Shown here in pieces: positions 7,843-15,851 of a stretch of 64,000 nt of DNA. A program made the translations under genes and the position numbers. The stretch spans positions 310,001 to 374,000 of the forward strand of contig NZ_BMPM01000001.1 in NCBI RefSeq assembly GCF_014647595.1, read 5' to 3'. This DNA comes from Paenarthrobacter histidinolovorans (GTDB lineage: Bacteria > Actinomycetota > Actinomycetes > Actinomycetales > Micrococcaceae). The notes beneath the pieces are model-generated. The model was given only the letters and a program-made list of their open reading frames with translations. It did no database searches and was not told where the DNA came from. The first letter of the stretch is position 1. Each line of letters begins with the position of its first letter.

Positions 7843-8775
7843 CTAGGCAAGGACATGCAGCGCCAATGGAAGGACATCGATGTCCGCAGGCAACGCCCCA
7901 AGCCGCTCACCATCCGCGTAAGCCACAACTCCCTCGGCCTCCAGACGGACTTTCCGGACGCGGCGGATCATCACCTCGGACCGGCTTGTGTGCTTGCCCG
8001 CAAAGACTTTCGGAAAAATAGCGAGGAACTTCAGCCGCGACAAGGGCTCCACCACAAAAAGATCAAGCCATCCGTCATCCGGCAACGCGTCGGGGGTGAT
8101 GCGCATGCCGCCGCCGATGGATTGCCCGTTCGCCACGGAAATGAGCAACGCACCCTGGTCCCAGCACACACCGTCGACACAAACCCTGTACTCAATCCGG
8201 CGGAAAGAACCAAGCTCCCTCAGCATCGCCAGGTTGTAACGGCCCTTCCCCCGCGGCCAGCGCCAGGAATTGGCGCGCTCGTTCACAGCGGCATCAAACC
8301 CTGCCGACAGTACGCCGGCGAAACAGGTGGTCTTCCCACCTGCCCTGACCCTGCCGACATCCATCCTTCGCCCGCCCGCCACCATGGCGTTCAGGACGCG
8401 CTGGCACGCACCAGCGGGATTGTTCAAGGGCAAACCCAAAAGCCGGGCCACGTCGTTGCCCGTTCCGCTGGGAATGATCCCGAGCGGTACCTGAAGGCCC
8501 GCGAGCGCGTTGACGCCCAAGTGGATCATCCCGTCACCACCGACCACCACCAGAGCTGCCACCTCCGCATCGGAGGCCAACACTTGTTGCACCAGCGTCA
8601 CCAACGGCTCATAGCCGTCGGCCTGGAGAACGACGACGTCCCAACCGGCGGCGCGGAAGTACTCTGCGGCTTTGTCCCCCGCCCCGCGGGACCTGCCAAA
8701 AGAAGCCGCCGGGTTTACGGCCAGCACAATGCTTCCCTGCGCCGCGGAGGATCGGGAACGTTCCGGAGGAGTCAC
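7843..8775 (-). CDS. Diacylglycerol kinase family lipid kinase (YegS-like)
   Basis: Phosphorylates a lipid alcohol such as diacylglycerol; the exact substrate is not readable. Visible motifs: VNPAASFGRSR near the N-terminus, the catalytic nucleotide motif VVVGGDGMIHLGVN, PSGTGNDVARLLGLP, and DGWLDLFVVE in the C-terminal domain. About 310 residues from GTG 8775. A longer form from GTG 8826 is possible. The shorter start is preferred because an extended -10 box (TGGCATAAT) ends 7 bp before it, which would give a leaderless transcript. The gene is divergent from the J-domain gene. Confidence 0.88.
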   Translation of the reverse strand: MTPPERSRSSAAQGSIVLAVNPAASFGRSRGAGDKAAEYFRAAGWDVVVLQADGYEPLVTLVQQVLASDAEVAALVVVGGDGMIHLGVNALAGLQVPLGIIPSGTGNDVARLLGLPLNNPAGACQRVLNAMVAGGRRMDVGRVRAGGKTTCFAGVLSAGFDAAVNERANSWRWPRGKGRYNLAMLRELGSFRRIEYRVCVDGVCWDQGALLISVANGQSIGGGMRITPDALPDDGWLDLFVVEPLSRLKFLAIFPKVFAGKHTSRSEVMIRRVRKVRLEAEGVVAYADGERLGALPADIDVLPLALHVLA

Positions 8776-8782
8776 AGCCCGA

Positions 8783-8791
8783 ATTATGCCA
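8783..8791 (-). promoter_or_regulatory. Extended -10 promoter element of the lipid kinase gene
   Basis: On the minus strand TGG-CATAAT ends 7 bases before the GTG at 8775. No convincing -35 is seen. If used, transcription would begin at or next to the start codon. Confidence 0.35.
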
Positions 8792-8895
8792 GCCGGGGAA
8801 CCACGCGCCCCGGTGCCGACGTTCACATAGTGGCTGGATAAACTTGCCAGTACCGCCCCGATGGAGCGGCCGTCATCCTAGAGAAGGGCCCGTGC

Positions 8896-9834
8896 TTGGC
8901 CGAGGGCAGCAGTTCGCATTATCAGGTTCTCCGTGTAGCCGTCACCGCGACGGACAAAGAGATCAAAGTGGCCTACCGCAAGGCTGCCCGGAAAGCCCAC
9001 CCCGACCACGGTGGAGAGGCAGAGACGTTCCGGCGCGTAACCCTGGCGTACGAGACACTCATCGACCCACAGCGCAGGGCCGAATACGATCGCCGATACG
9101 CCAGCGGTACCTCCGGACGCGCCCAGGCCCGGCCAGGAGACTACTCGGGCACGCCGGCGCCAGGCCCGTCGGCAACCACCAACGTCAAGCGGCCCCCGAC
9201 GCAACGCAACACCGCCGGCGATCCACCGGTCTACGTTCCCGCCTTCGACGACCCCAACGAAGTCCCCCTTGTTACGGCAGCTGAAGCGGCCCAACAAGTC
9301 CACGGGCTTCCCCGCAAGCGCGGAATCTTCGGCGCCGAGGCCCGGATCCAACGGGAAATGCGCACGGTGCAGCTCATCAGCCGGCAGGTCCTTCCCGCCA
9401 TCCCGGCCGCCCGGCTGATCAACGGCCTGCGCTCGCCGTCGGACAACAACCACATCGACCACGCGGTCCTCTCCGGCTACAGGCTGGCCTTGGTTGGTTC
9501 CATGCTGCTGCCCAAGGGCGCGTACGCCTGGGACGGTCATTCACTGCGCCACGGGGGCCGTTCCGTCGCTCCCCCGCAGCTGGCCCACATCGTCCGCCAC
9601 ATGCAGGACATCTTCCCCGAATTGAACGTCACCGGCTGGGTAGTACTGCACAGCCCGGACGGCAACCTGCACGAGCCCGTCATTGATCACTACGACAAGG
9701 GCCAGGGCAGCGCCGTCGAGATTGTCAATGGCGCTGGTCTTGTCCGGGGACTGAAGCAATTCCTGGGTTCGGGGCCCGCTCCCAACACCGTTGTGGTTCC
9801 CGTGCTGGCCAGGCTGCTTCGGGGTATGCACTAG
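8896..9834 (+). CDS. J-domain protein with C-terminal NERD-like domain
   Basis: 312 residues. The start is TTG 8896, supported by GAGAAGGG (8881-8888) seven bases upstream. Residues 8-65 are a J-domain with the HPD triad (KAHPDHGG), which stimulates the ATPase of DnaK-type Hsp70s. A Pro/Gly/Thr linker follows at about 70-105. No Gly/Phe region, zinc fingers or C-terminal DnaJ fold are present, so this is a type III J-protein. The C-terminal half includes NNHIDHAVLSGYRLALVG, which resembles the core of nuclease-related NERD domains, though the usual Asp-x-Lys is not evident. The client or DNA-related role is unknown. The J-domain is certain; the second domain is tentative. Confidence 0.82.
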   Translation: MAEGSSSHYQVLRVAVTATDKEIKVAYRKAARKAHPDHGGEAETFRRVTLAYETLIDPQRRAEYDRRYASGTSGRAQARPGDYSGTPAPGPSATTNVKRPPTQRNTAGDPPVYVPAFDDPNEVPLVTAAEAAQQVHGLPRKRGIFGAEARIQREMRTVQLISRQVLPAIPAARLINGLRSPSDNNHIDHAVLSGYRLALVGSMLLPKGAYAWDGHSLRHGGRSVAPPQLAHIVRHMQDIFPELNVTGWVVLHSPDGNLHEPVIDHYDKGQGSAVEIVNGAGLVRGLKQFLGSGPAPNTVVVPVLARLLRGMH

Positions 9835-9888
9835 CTTCGGGGTATGGCGTGGCTCCGCATTGTGCCAGGTGTCCAACGCGCGCCTGAC

Positions 9889-9894
9889 TAAGAT
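9889..9894 (+). promoter_or_regulatory. -10 element of trmL, leaderless arrangement
   Basis: TAAGAT ends six bases before the GTG of trmL, the spacing at which the first base of the start codon would be +1. No -35 at 16-18 bp is convincing. Confidence 0.3.
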
Positions 9895-9900
9895 GGGACG

Positions 9901-10368
9901 GTGTTCCGCATCCTCTTCCACACTCCAGAAATTCCGGGCAATACCGGCAACGCCATCCGCCTCGCCGCCATTACGGGCGCCGAGCTTCACCTGGTGGAGC
10001 CCCTTGGTTTCGATTTTTCCGATGCCAAGCTTCGCCGGGCCGGCCTTGACTACCACGACCTCGCTGTCGTCACGGTCCACAAAGACATCGAAGCAGCCTG
10101 GGAAGCACTGCAGCCCGAGCGGGTCTTTGCCTACACCTCCGACGGCGAGACGTCGTACACGGACATCGACTACCGCCCGGGCGATGTCCTGATGTTCGGA
10201 CCCGAATCCGTGGGCCTGCCGGAGTGGCTCAAGCGCGACCCGCATGTCACTGCGCGGGTCCGGCTGCCCATGAGGCCATCCCTGCGTTCGCTCAACCTTG
10301 CCAACGCTGCCTCGATCGCCGTCTTTGAGGCCTGGCGGCAGAACGGTTTTGCCGGCGCCAAGGTGTAG
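9901..10368 (+). CDS. trmL: tRNA (cytidine(34)-2'-O)-methyltransferase TrmL (SPOUT family)
   Basis: 155 residues, the usual TrmL length. Starts at GTG 9901 with FRILFHTPEIPGNTGNAIRL, the conserved N-terminus. The knot-forming SAM-binding motifs are FGPESVGLP and the end segment LRSLNLANAASIAVFEA. The enzyme 2'-O-methylates the wobble base of tRNA-Leu isoacceptors in E. coli. It is a single gene between the J-domain gene and sigK, with its own likely promoter. Confidence 0.93.
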   Translation: MFRILFHTPEIPGNTGNAIRLAAITGAELHLVEPLGFDFSDAKLRRAGLDYHDLAVVTVHKDIEAAWEALQPERVFAYTSDGETSYTDIDYRPGDVLMFGPESVGLPEWLKRDPHVTARVRLPMRPSLRSLNLANAASIAVFEAWRQNGFAGAKV

Positions 10369-10369
10369 C

Positions 10370-10396
10370 CCATCCACGGAGGCCACTGCACCGAAT
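10370..10396 (+). promoter_or_regulatory. SigK-like promoter (CCATCC-N15-CCGAAT) upstream of sigK
   Basis: CCATCC at 10370-10375 and CCGAAT at 10391-10396, directly after trmL. From memory, mycobacterial SigK promoters have a CCATCC -35 and a CCGAAT -10; the 15-bp spacer should be compared with known examples. Transcription from here would give a leader of about 43 bases, then GAGGGAG (10434-10440) and the GTG at 10446. A small palindrome, GCAGG-N6-CCTGC (10404-10419), lies in the leader. Confidence 0.5.
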
Positions 10397-10445
10397 ACCT
10401 TACGCAGGGACAATCCTGCAAGGGACATTCAGTGAGGGAGCCTCC

Positions 10446-11162
10446 GTGAGCGCGTTGCAGACCAGGGCTTTAGCACAGCACGGCCACATCGCCGCGCCCG
10501 CAACGCGACCCCGCAGTGCTGCCGGATTCAGACGCGACAACATATGCTGGACAGTAATGGACATCCCCAACAACCCCGGCCCCCCGGTCTACCAAGCTAC
10601 CGGCACTGCCACTGACCTCAACACCCAGTTGACCGGCTTGCTTGAGCTCGTGGCAGCAAGAGACCAGCAGGCGTTCGCCGAGTTCTATGCACTGACCTCG
10701 CGGCGTGTTTTCGGCATGGCCAGGCGCGTACTCATAGACCCGGACCTCAGTGAGGACGCCACCCAGGAGGTCTTCATCCAGGTGTGGCAGGGTGCGGCCA
10801 ACTTCGACCGCGCCGCGGGAACGCCTCTTGCCTGGCTCATGACCATCGCCCATCGCCGGGCCATCGACCGCGTCCGGGCAGTACAGGCGGCCACGGACCG
10901 CGAGGCCCGCTACGGTGCCGCGAGCCAGGACCTGGACCGGGACCTTGTTGCCGAAGAGGCAGACAGCAATCTCGAGGCCGAAGCCGTGAGCCGCTGTCTC
11001 GGTACCCTGACAGACACCCAACGCGAGTCCGTCCGTCTCGCCTACTACGGCGGCCTGACCTACCGCGAAGTGGCTGAACATCTCGGCGCGGCCGTACCAA
11101 CCATTAAATCGCGCATCCGGGATGGACTGCTGCGTTTGAAGACCTGCCTGGGGGTGGGCTGA
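10446..11162 (+). CDS. sigK: ECF sigma factor SigK
   Basis: 238 residues from GTG 10446, which has a strong ribosome site (GAGGGAG, spacing 5). ATG 10557 would remove 37 N-terminal residues and is a real alternative. Region 2 contains FAEFYALTSRRVFG and EDATQEVFIQVWQ; region 4 contains TYREVAEHLGAAVPTIKSRI as its helix-turn-helix. It directs RNA polymerase to stress or redox promoters and is held inactive by RskA, encoded one base downstream of its stop. The SigK-like promoter in front suggests autoregulation. No MPT70/83-type target gene is in this window. Confidence 0.88.
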   Translation: MSALQTRALAQHGHIAAPATRPRSAAGFRRDNICWTVMDIPNNPGPPVYQATGTATDLNTQLTGLLELVAARDQQAFAEFYALTSRRVFGMARRVLIDPDLSEDATQEVFIQVWQGAANFDRAAGTPLAWLMTIAHRRAIDRVRAVQAATDREARYGAASQDLDRDLVAEEADSNLEAEAVSRCLGTLTDTQRESVRLAYYGGLTYREVAEHLGAAVPTIKSRIRDGLLRLKTCLGVG

Positions 11163-11163
11163 T

Positions 11164-11997
11164 ATGAGCGAAAACACCGGTGGAGGCTTTATCCGCAGAA
11201 TGTTTGCCAACGACATCGCAACAGATCTCGCTGAGGGCCGCGTGCTCGAACTGGCTGAGATCTACGCCCTGGACGCCGTCAGCGACGACGAACGGGCCAT
11301 GATCGATGACTATGTCAAGGACGCGCCCGAAGGACCCGAGTTCCTTGAGCGGGTCCGCGAGGCGCGCGAAACCCTGGCAGTGAGCTTCATTGCCGAGGAC
11401 GAGCCCCCCGCAAGCCTCTTCGGCAACATCATGGAACGGATCACCCAGGAGGCAGCAGCCCCGCCGTCCGCGGAACCGGCAGTACCGACCGTGGCGGCTC
11501 CCGCCGTCGACGACCTCGCGGCGGCAAGGGCGAAACGCGAAGAGCGGCAGCGGACAAGCGGCGCACGCCGCTGGCTCGTTGGGGTGGCGGCAGCGGCAGT
11601 GATCGGTCTCGGCGGAATCGGCGTGGGCGCCTATGTTTCTGCGCAGAACGATCCCGTCAACCAGGTACTGCAGGCCCAGGATGTTCAGAAGCAGTCGGCC
11701 CCCGTTCCCGGCGGCGGTACAGCCACGATTTCCGCGTCATCGGCCAAGGATTCGTTCGTGGTCCTGATGGACGGGGTGGCCCCTGCCCCTGATGGCAAGG
11801 TCTACCAGCTGTGGACGCTGCCCAAGGATGGCTCCGCGCCGGTTCCCCAGGGAACCATGGATGCCCAGACGCTCTCGAAACCAGCAGTGGTGAAGGGCTT
11901 GTCCTCGGCCTCGTCCGTTGCCATCACGGTTGAACCGGCCGGTGGGTCGAAGGCTCCCACCAGCGCTCCGGTTCTGGTGGTTGCCCTCAGCGCCTGA
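11164..11997 (+). CDS. rskA: Anti-sigma-K factor RskA
   Basis: 277 residues, single-pass membrane protein. The cytoplasmic N-terminal domain (about 1-135) includes LELAEIYALDAVSDDERAMI, as in RskA of mycobacteria, which sequesters SigK. The membrane helix, RWLVGVAAAAVIGLGGIGVG, is near 137-157. The extracytoplasmic part (160-277) has VLMDGVAPAPDGKVYQLWTL, the RskA family signature. No HxxxCxxC zinc motif is present. Release of SigK in mycobacteria needs regulated proteolysis by Rip1. The ATG follows the sigK stop by one base, so the two are co-expressed. Confidence 0.9.
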   Translation: MSENTGGGFIRRMFANDIATDLAEGRVLELAEIYALDAVSDDERAMIDDYVKDAPEGPEFLERVREARETLAVSFIAEDEPPASLFGNIMERITQEAAAPPSAEPAVPTVAAPAVDDLAAARAKREERQRTSGARRWLVGVAAAAVIGLGGIGVGAYVSAQNDPVNQVLQAQDVQKQSAPVPGGGTATISASSAKDSFVVLMDGVAPAPDGKVYQLWTLPKDGSAPVPQGTMDAQTLSKPAVVKGLSSASSVAITVEPAGGSKAPTSAPVLVVALSA

Positions 11998-12015
11998 AGC
12001 GCAAGGAATTAATGC

Positions 12016-12055
12016 ACGACGGCGGCCGTCCCACCTTGGGGACGGCCGCCGTCGT
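12016..12055. terminator. Bidirectional terminator between rskA and gntP
   Basis: A perfect 17-bp stem (12016-12032 with 12039-12055) and 6-base loop, followed on the plus strand by TGTTT. It separates two converging operons. Confidence 0.8.
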
Positions 12056-12078
12056 TGTTTGCTGCTTGATTCGTGAAG

Positions 12079-13482
12079 CTACAACACCAGCGACAGAAGC
12101 ATCACGAAGCCGAAGCCGACTACGGAAATCAGTGTCTCCATCACGGACCACGTTTTGAAGGTCTGGCCCACCGTAAGCCCGAACAGCTCCTTGACCAGCC
12201 AGAACCCCGCGTCGTTGACGTGGGAGAGGAACAAGGAGCCCGCACCGATTGCCAAAGCGAGCAACGCCGCATGGGTTGGGCTCAGGCTGCTGGCCAGCGG
12301 CGCCACGATCCCCGCGGCTGTCACGGTTGCCACCGTGGCTGAGCCGGTTGCCAGCCGGAGCGCTACGGCAACGATGAAGCCCAGCACCAGGACGGACATG
12401 TTGGCGCCCTCGGCCCATTTCTTCACCGCGTCACCCACGCCCGCCCCGATCAAGGTTTGTTTGAAACCACCACCTGCACCAACGATCAAGAGGATCGCCG
12501 CGATCGGACCAAGGCTTTCACCCAGCTTGGCCGTGATCCTGCTGCCCGTGAAGCCCACGGCATAGCCAAAGGTCACAATGGCCACCAGGACCGCAAGGGT
12601 CATGGCTACCAATGGCTGGCCCACAAAGTCGAAGAAGATCCGGATGGCCGGCGCGGTGTCAGGATTAGGCCAGATGATGCCACCCAAGGCTTTCAGCAGC
12701 ATCAGGACGACAGGGAAGATAATGGTCAGCAGGGTGACCACGAACGATGGCTGGCGCTTGACCTCACTGAGGTCCGCTGTGTGCTGGGTGTCGATGCCAC
12801 CGGCAACTGCCGGGGCGTCGACAGGGACCCACCGCGCTGCCAGGCGCGAAAACAGGGGGCCACAGATAATGACTGTGGGGATTGCCACCAGGATGCCCAG
12901 GCCGAGGGTAGTTCCGAGTTCGGCTTTCACCGCACTGATGGCGATCAACGGTCCCGGGTGTGGAGGCACCAGGCCGTGAAGCACGGACAGGCCGGCCAGC
13001 GCCGGGATCGCGATCCTCATGAGCTTCATCTTGGATCGCTGCGTCACCAGCACAATCACGGGGAGCAGCAGGACGAGCCCGATCTCGAAGAACATCGGCA
13101 ACCCGATGATGACGGCCACCAGGGTGATCATCCAGACCAGCTTGTTGCCGCTTGCCTTGGCCAGCAGGGTGTCCACCACGCGGTTTGCTCCACCGGAGTC
13201 CGCGAGCAACTTCCCCAGCATGGCGCCGAGGGCGATCAGCAGCCCGACCTCCTTGAGGACGCCTCCCACACCGTCCTCGAAATTGGTGATGACCTTGCCC
13301 AGTTCCACGCCGGAGGCGAGCCCGACGAAGGCCGAGCCCAGGACCAGTGCCAGGAAGGGGTGCAGCTTCAGCTTGGCGATCAGGACCACAATCAGGGCGA
13401 TACCGAGCGCCGCCACCACCAGGAGCTGGGTGTCGTGCCCGGTCCATTCCTGCACCTGTGCGGCTGCCTGGAGTGCAATCAC
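12079..13482 (-). CDS. gntP: Gluconate:H+ symporter, GntP family
   Basis: 467 residues with 12 or more hydrophobic helices. Family hallmarks include HGLVPPHPGPL near residue 165 and SHVNDAGFWLVKE near 425. It imports gluconate with protons. GTG 13482 overlaps the TGA of gluconokinase by 4 bases, so uptake and phosphorylation are translated together. No GntR-type repressor is adjacent; the GntR/HutC regulator at 21.9 kb is too far away to assign. Confidence 0.92.
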   Translation of the reverse strand: MIALQAAAQVQEWTGHDTQLLVVAALGIALIVVLIAKLKLHPFLALVLGSAFVGLASGVELGKVITNFEDGVGGVLKEVGLLIALGAMLGKLLADSGGANRVVDTLLAKASGNKLVWMITLVAVIIGLPMFFEIGLVLLLPVIVLVTQRSKMKLMRIAIPALAGLSVLHGLVPPHPGPLIAISAVKAELGTTLGLGILVAIPTVIICGPLFSRLAARWVPVDAPAVAGGIDTQHTADLSEVKRQPSFVVTLLTIIFPVVLMLLKALGGIIWPNPDTAPAIRIFFDFVGQPLVAMTLAVLVAIVTFGYAVGFTGSRITAKLGESLGPIAAILLIVGAGGGFKQTLIGAGVGDAVKKWAEGANMSVLVLGFIVAVALRLATGSATVATVTAAGIVAPLASSLSPTHAALLALAIGAGSLFLSHVNDAGFWLVKELFGLTVGQTFKTWSVMETLISVVGFGFVMLLSLVL

Positions 13483-14024
13483 TTGGCGCCCGCTTCGGCG
13501 TCCCCGGTGACGGGGTGCAACCCAAGGCGTTCTATGACTTCATCGGCTTCTTCTGCCGGCGAGGCCGAGACGCACAGCGAAATGTAGTTCTCGTCCTCAG
13601 TCGGTTCCTCAAGTGCATCGAATTGCGACTCGAGCAACGACGGCGGCATGAAGTGGCCGTGCCTGGACGCCAGTCGGTCGGAGATCTTGTCTTTGCTGCC
13701 TTGCAGGAACACAAAGACCACCCCTTCCGCACGGAGAACGTCCCGGTATTTCTTCTTCAATGCAGAACACGTGATGATCGCGGGCACACCTGCTTCGACG
13801 TGCCCGGTGATCCAATCGGAAATGATGCCAAGCCAGGGCCAGCGGTCCTCGTCGGTGAGCGCCTGCCCTGAGTGCATCTTGGCGACGTTCGACTCGGGGT
13901 GCAGATCGTCGCCTTCGGCCAGATCCCATCCCAGTTTGCCCGCAAGCACTCCTGCCACGGTGGACTTGCCTGAGCCGGAGACTCCCATAATCACCAGCAC
14001 GGGTTGTTGCGCAGTCTTCGCCAT
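13479..14024 (-). CDS. gntK: Gluconokinase
   Basis: 181 residues from ATG 14024; a GGAAGG ribosome site precedes it. A TTG three bases upstream is less likely. The Walker A motif is MGVSGSGKST at about 13-22. EGDDLHP and KMHSGQALTDEDRWPWL are typical of GntK/IdnK. It phosphorylates D-gluconate to 6-phosphogluconate for the pentose phosphate or Entner-Doudoroff route. It leads an operon with gntP. Between 14025 and 14098 lies an AT-rich promoter region with TGACACGGGTTACA (14074-14087), loosely like a GntR operator. Confidence 0.94.
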   Translation of the reverse strand: MAKTAQQPVLVIMGVSGSGKSTVAGVLAGKLGWDLAEGDDLHPESNVAKMHSGQALTDEDRWPWLGIISDWITGHVEAGVPAIITCSALKKKYRDVLRAEGVVFVFLQGSKDKISDRLASRHGHFMPPSLLESQFDALEEPTEDENYISLCVSASPAEEADEVIERLGLHPVTGDAEAGAK

Positions 14025-14098
14025 CAAAGTCTGCCTTCCTCGAATAAATATGATTTAACCGAGATCAAGCATATGACACGGGTTACACCACGGCAATG

Positions 14099-14878
14099 TC
14101 AGAAGCCGGCGATGGTGCTGGATCCGTTGACCGACACCACATGGAATGCCTCCACGCTGGTTCCCGTGGGGAGGCCACTTCGCTCACCATTGGCCAGCAT
14201 CATCCCCCGGACCACACGCTCCATCCCGGCAACATCGGGATGCTGGCTGGCGTGGACCCGGATGGCCTCAATCTTGGCATCCACGTGGGCCGACACGTCC
14301 ACAAAATGGTTCTCCCTGGACTCCGGACTCGAGATGAACCACAGCCACGGAAGCTTGTACGCCTCAAGGCCGGCCGCAGCCAACTCGGGGTACGCGAACG
14401 GGTTCTCCACGGCAGGATAGACCGCCCGGGTCACCGCCTCCCCGGCTGCCAAATGGTCCGGGTGGCTCTTTTGAAGACGGTCCCAGTTGCGTTCAGGGTG
14501 CATGGTCAGCACAATGTCGGGGCGGATTTCACGGATAAGCTTCACCACCTGCTTGATGACGCCGTGTGACGGTTCCAGGTAGCCGTCGCGCTCGTGAAGG
14601 TAGTGGATGTCCGTCACGCCCACCAGTGCGGCAGCCCGTTGCTGTTCCTCGGCCCGAAGATCGATGATCCGGGCACGGTCCGCGGGATCAAAGCCGCCAG
14701 CATCGCCGTCGGTCATGATGCAGTAGCTGACCTGGACGCCGGCGGCCGTCCACGCCGCGATGGTTCCCGCGGCACCGAAATCGATATCGTCAGGATGGGC
14801 AGTAAAACAAAGCACCCGCTCGACGCGCTCCTTGGAGGCGTCGAACGGGCTCTTTGCTGACGTAGCGTCAGTAGGCAA
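14099..14878 (-). CDS. PIG-L family deacetylase (LmbE-like)
   Basis: 259 residues. The zinc motif is AHPDDIDFGAAGT near residue 27, with SHPDHLAAGE as the third-ligand motif near 140. Known: the family removes acetyl groups from GlcNAc-type substrates; MshB and Mca act in mycothiol metabolism. This protein is shorter than MshB or Mca and lacks enough sequence identity by eye to assign either. It starts 5 bp after etfA and is probably co-transcribed with the electron-transfer flavoprotein. The functional link is not obvious. Confidence 0.85.
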   Translation of the reverse strand: MPTDATSAKSPFDASKERVERVLCFTAHPDDIDFGAAGTIAAWTAAGVQVSYCIMTDGDAGGFDPADRARIIDLRAEEQQRAAALVGVTDIHYLHERDGYLEPSHGVIKQVVKLIREIRPDIVLTMHPERNWDRLQKSHPDHLAAGEAVTRAVYPAVENPFAYPELAAAGLEAYKLPWLWFISSPESRENHFVDVSAHVDAKIEAIRVHASQHPDVAGMERVVRGMMLANGERSGLPTGTSVEAFHVVSVNGSSTIAGF

Positions 14879-14883
14879 AGGGA

Positions 14884-15837
14884 TCAGCCTTTCCGCTTCT
14901 TGATCTCGGCCGTAGCCTGCGGGATGACCTTGAACAGGTCACCGATGATGCCGTAGTCGGCGATTTCGAAGACCGGCGACTCGGCATCCTTGTTGACTGC
15001 GACAATCACCTTCGACGTCTGCATGCCGGCCTTCTGCTGGATGGCTCCGGAGATCCCGGCAGAGATGTACAGCTGCGGTGAAACCGTGACGCCCGTCTGC
15101 CCCACCTGTGCGTCATGGCCGATCCACCCTGCGTCGGTGGCAGCGCGGGAGGCACCCACGGCAGCACCGAGGGCATCGGCGAGTTCCTCAAGCGGACCAA
15201 AATCTCCGTCCACGCCGCGGCCGCCGGCAACCACGATCCTGGCTTCGCTAAGGTCCGGACGGCCGCTCACGGGCTTCTCGGCGCGTGCCGAAATACGAGC
15301 CGAACCTGCAACAGCGTCTCCCGGAACATCCACCGTGGTGGTTGCCGGAACAGACGCCTCGCCTGCCGGTGCGGGCTCAACGTTGTTGGCCTTGACCGAA
15401 AGCACCGTCACCGCAGTGGTGGCCTTCGCGGAGGTGTTGTAAGAGCCGGCCAGGACCGACTTGTGCGCGGTGCCATCAGGCTCCACACCAACAACATCGG
15501 TGATGACTCCGGCGTTCAGTTTGATTCCAAGCCGGCCGGCGATTTCCTTGCCCTCGGGAGAGTTGTCGAGCAGGACCGCCGTGGCTCCGGAGGTTGCGGC
15601 CACAGCGGCCAGGTAGGCAGCCTTGGGACCCACCAGATAGTTGTCGAGATCGTCCGTGGACGGTCGGTAAACCGTCGTGGCGCCATAGGCACCCAGGGTG
15701 GCGGCGACGTCGTCGGACAGCTCGCCGGTAAGCGCGACGGCGGTCTCCCCCAGCGAGCGGGCAATGGTCAGGAGCTCCAGGCTGCTCTTTTTGAGAGCGG
15801 CTCCCGGGTTGTCAATGAAAACAAGTGCATTTGCCAT
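14884..15837 (-). CDS. etfA: Electron transfer flavoprotein alpha subunit
   Basis: 317 residues. The C-terminal FAD domain contains [45 protein letters not shown] and [18 protein letters not shown], the ETF-alpha signature. With EtfB it carries electrons from acyl-CoA and other flavin dehydrogenases to the respiratory chain. It follows etfB by 14 bp and precedes the PIG-L gene by 5 bp. Confidence 0.95.
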   Translation of the reverse strand: MANALVFIDNPGAALKKSSLELLTIARSLGETAVALTGELSDDVAATLGAYGATTVYRPSTDDLDNYLVGPKAAYLAAVAATSGATAVLLDNSPEGKEIAGRLGIKLNAGVITDVVGVEPDGTAHKSVLAGSYNTSAKATTAVTVLSVKANNVEPAPAGEASVPATTTVDVPGDAVAGSARISARAEKPVSGRPDLSEARIVVAGGRGVDGDFGPLEELADALGAAVGASRAATDAGWIGHDAQVGQTGVTVSPQLYISAGISGAIQQKAGMQTSKVIVAVNKDAESPVFEIADYGIIGDLFKVIPQATAEIKKRKG

Positions 15838-15851
15838 GGTTGGAGTCCCCT

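Noticed and set aside
7354..8841. 495-codon plus-strand frame over the lipoprotein and lipid kinase genes
   Set aside because: Antisense shadow; low-complexity translation and no ribosome site.
12457..13587. 376-codon plus-strand frame rich in His, Gln and Asp opposite gntP and gntK
   Set aside because: Antisense to a membrane transporter and a kinase; the composition is what reversed hydrophobic codons produce.
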